This document shows, piece after piece, positions 7,363 to 7,693 of a stretch of 7,693 nt of DNA (position 1 is the first letter of the stretch; each line of letters starts with the position of its first letter). Below the pieces are notes generated by a model. That model did not search any database. It was not told where the DNA came from and saw nothing but the letters and a program-made list of their open reading frames with translations. The position numbers were made by a program, and so were the translations under genes. Source of the stretch: Desulfobacteraceae bacterium. GTDB lineage: Bacteria > Desulfobacterota > Desulfobacteria > Desulfobacterales > Desulfobacteraceae. The stretch spans positions 1 to 7,693 of the forward strand of contig WFQS01000020.1 in NCBI GenBank assembly GCA_015486915.1. The letters run 5' to 3'.

Positions 7363-7483
7363 AAATGCCAAAATCTGACTTTTTACGAATTCATCAACAA
7401 TAATACTTTATAAAAAACAGTACCATATCACTTTGCAGACAAAAGAGAAATATAAGAGATAAAAAAATCATAATGGAACTTTG
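7340..7483. other. A+T-rich spacer between repeat copies R1 and R2
   Basis: About 145 bp with no open frame of note, no tRNA, and no match to the flanking repeat that I can see by eye. Apart from the promoter candidate that starts at its left edge, I see nothing specific in it. R1 and R2 start 186 bp apart, about two repeat units of 93 bp, so this stretch may hold the decayed remains of the end of R1 and a whole missing unit. That is inference from spacing only. Confidence 0.5.
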
Positions 7484-7576
7484 ATAACCGCCATGAGGCG
7501 GATTTGAACTGCGTTACAGCGCCTCACAACGAACATAGAAAAAGCATGTGACTCTGTCAAAAATGAGCTCTTCCTT
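7484..7576. repeat. Structured repeat unit R2
   Basis: A full unit of about 93 bp. It begins with the perfect hairpin CCGCC (7488-7492), ATGA, GGCGG (7497-7501). The string GAACTGCGTTACAG (7506-7519) follows, then CGCCTCACAACGAACATA (7520-7537) and an A-rich part ending in AAATGAGCTCTT. By hand alignment it is about 80% identical to the adjacent unit R3 along its whole length, so this is a long direct repeat and not a short repeat with unrelated spacers. GAGGCG (7495-7500) can also pair with CGCCTC (7520-7525), which would exclude the first hairpin. Confidence 0.9.
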
Positions 7577-7673
7577 ATAAAACGGCCATGAGACCGAGCT
7601 GAACTGCGCTACGGTGCCTCTCAACGAACATACAAAGAGCATCAGCTACTTTGTAAAAAATGAGCTCTTTCAT
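7577..7673. repeat. Structured repeat unit R3
   Basis: A full unit of about 97 bp directly joined to R2. The hairpin is CGGCC (7583-7587), ATGA, GACCG (7592-7596). It has one C-A mismatch as read, which becomes a U-G wobble pair in minus-strand RNA. GAACTGCGCTACGG and GCCTCTCAACGAACATA follow. AAAGAGC (7634-7640) and GCTCTTT (7664-7670) form a further 7-bp inverted repeat around a 23-nt loop; in R2 this second stem has one mismatch. Confidence 0.9.
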
Positions 7674-7693
7674 ATAAAAACGGTCATTAGGAC
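7674..7693. repeat. Repeat unit R4, cut by the window edge
   Basis: Only the first 20 bp are present. ATAAAAACGGTC matches the start of R3, and GGTC can pair with the final GAC plus the base beyond the edge, around a loop of about five. It lies 97-98 bp after the same point in R3, which shows the array continues to the right. Confidence 0.65.

Noticed and set aside
7488..7625. tRNA gene or tRNA-derived element on the minus strand
   Set aside because: GTAGCGCAGTTC resembles a tRNA D-arm and GCAGTTCAAATC a T-loop, but no anticodon arm, acceptor stem or full cloverleaf can be drawn, and the pattern changes between copies.
7484..7673. Integron attC sites
   Set aside because: Tandem structured repeats of about 95 bp suggested cassette sites, but I find no paired GTTRRRY and RYYYAAC core boxes, and the units hold no cassette genes.
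7298..7693. CRISPR array
   Set aside because: Copies are alike along the whole ~95-bp unit, with no unique spacers between short identical repeats, and no cas gene is in view.

Overview
This A+T-rich bacterial window carries six complete genes, all on the minus strand and packed into what looks like one operon, followed on the right (the upstream side) by about 420 bp of non-coding DNA holding a diverged array of structured direct repeats. In transcription order the genes are: a small DUF2062 membrane protein, rsmA (ksgA; 16S rRNA dimethyladenosine transferase), an HD-GYP-type protein, dapL (LL-diaminopimelate aminotransferase), moeA (molybdopterin molybdenumtransferase), and a second MoeA fused to a C-terminal periplasmic-binding-protein-like (PBP-like) domain. 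The junctions are very tight: ATGA overlaps at DUF2062/rsmA and dapL/moeA, and gaps of only 2, 23 and 20 bp at the others.

DapL, duplicated MoeA proteins including a PBP-domain fusion, and an HD-GYP protein beside rsmA together suggest an anaerobic Desulfobacterota (delta-proteobacterial sulfate-reducer type) chromosome, perhaps Desulfobacteraceae. This taxonomic guess is inference from gene content and composition. No sulfate-reduction gene is present in the window.

The operon mixes housekeeping and accessory tasks: ribosome maturation (RsmA), lysine and peptidoglycan precursor synthesis (DapL), and insertion of Mo or W into the pterin cofactor (the two MoeA proteins). The HD-GYP protein keeps the metal-ligand residues of the HD domain but has CYP in place of GYP, an extra ~30 residues inside the domain and a Gly-rich linker.

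The least ordinary part is 7298-7693. A core containing a short hairpin and the string GAACTGCGYTACRG occurs at least three times, and a fourth copy is cut by the window edge. The neighbouring full units are about 93-97 bp long. The hairpin stem changes sequence between copies but keeps its pairing, and the one imperfect pair is a G-U wobble only if the minus strand is the RNA. A second pairing, exclusive with the hairpin, is possible in two copies. The partial copy nearest the operon overlaps the best promoter candidate I can find. I did not recognise this as a named repeat or RNA family. It looks like a structured intergenic repeat or tandem small-RNA-like element and continues beyond the window.
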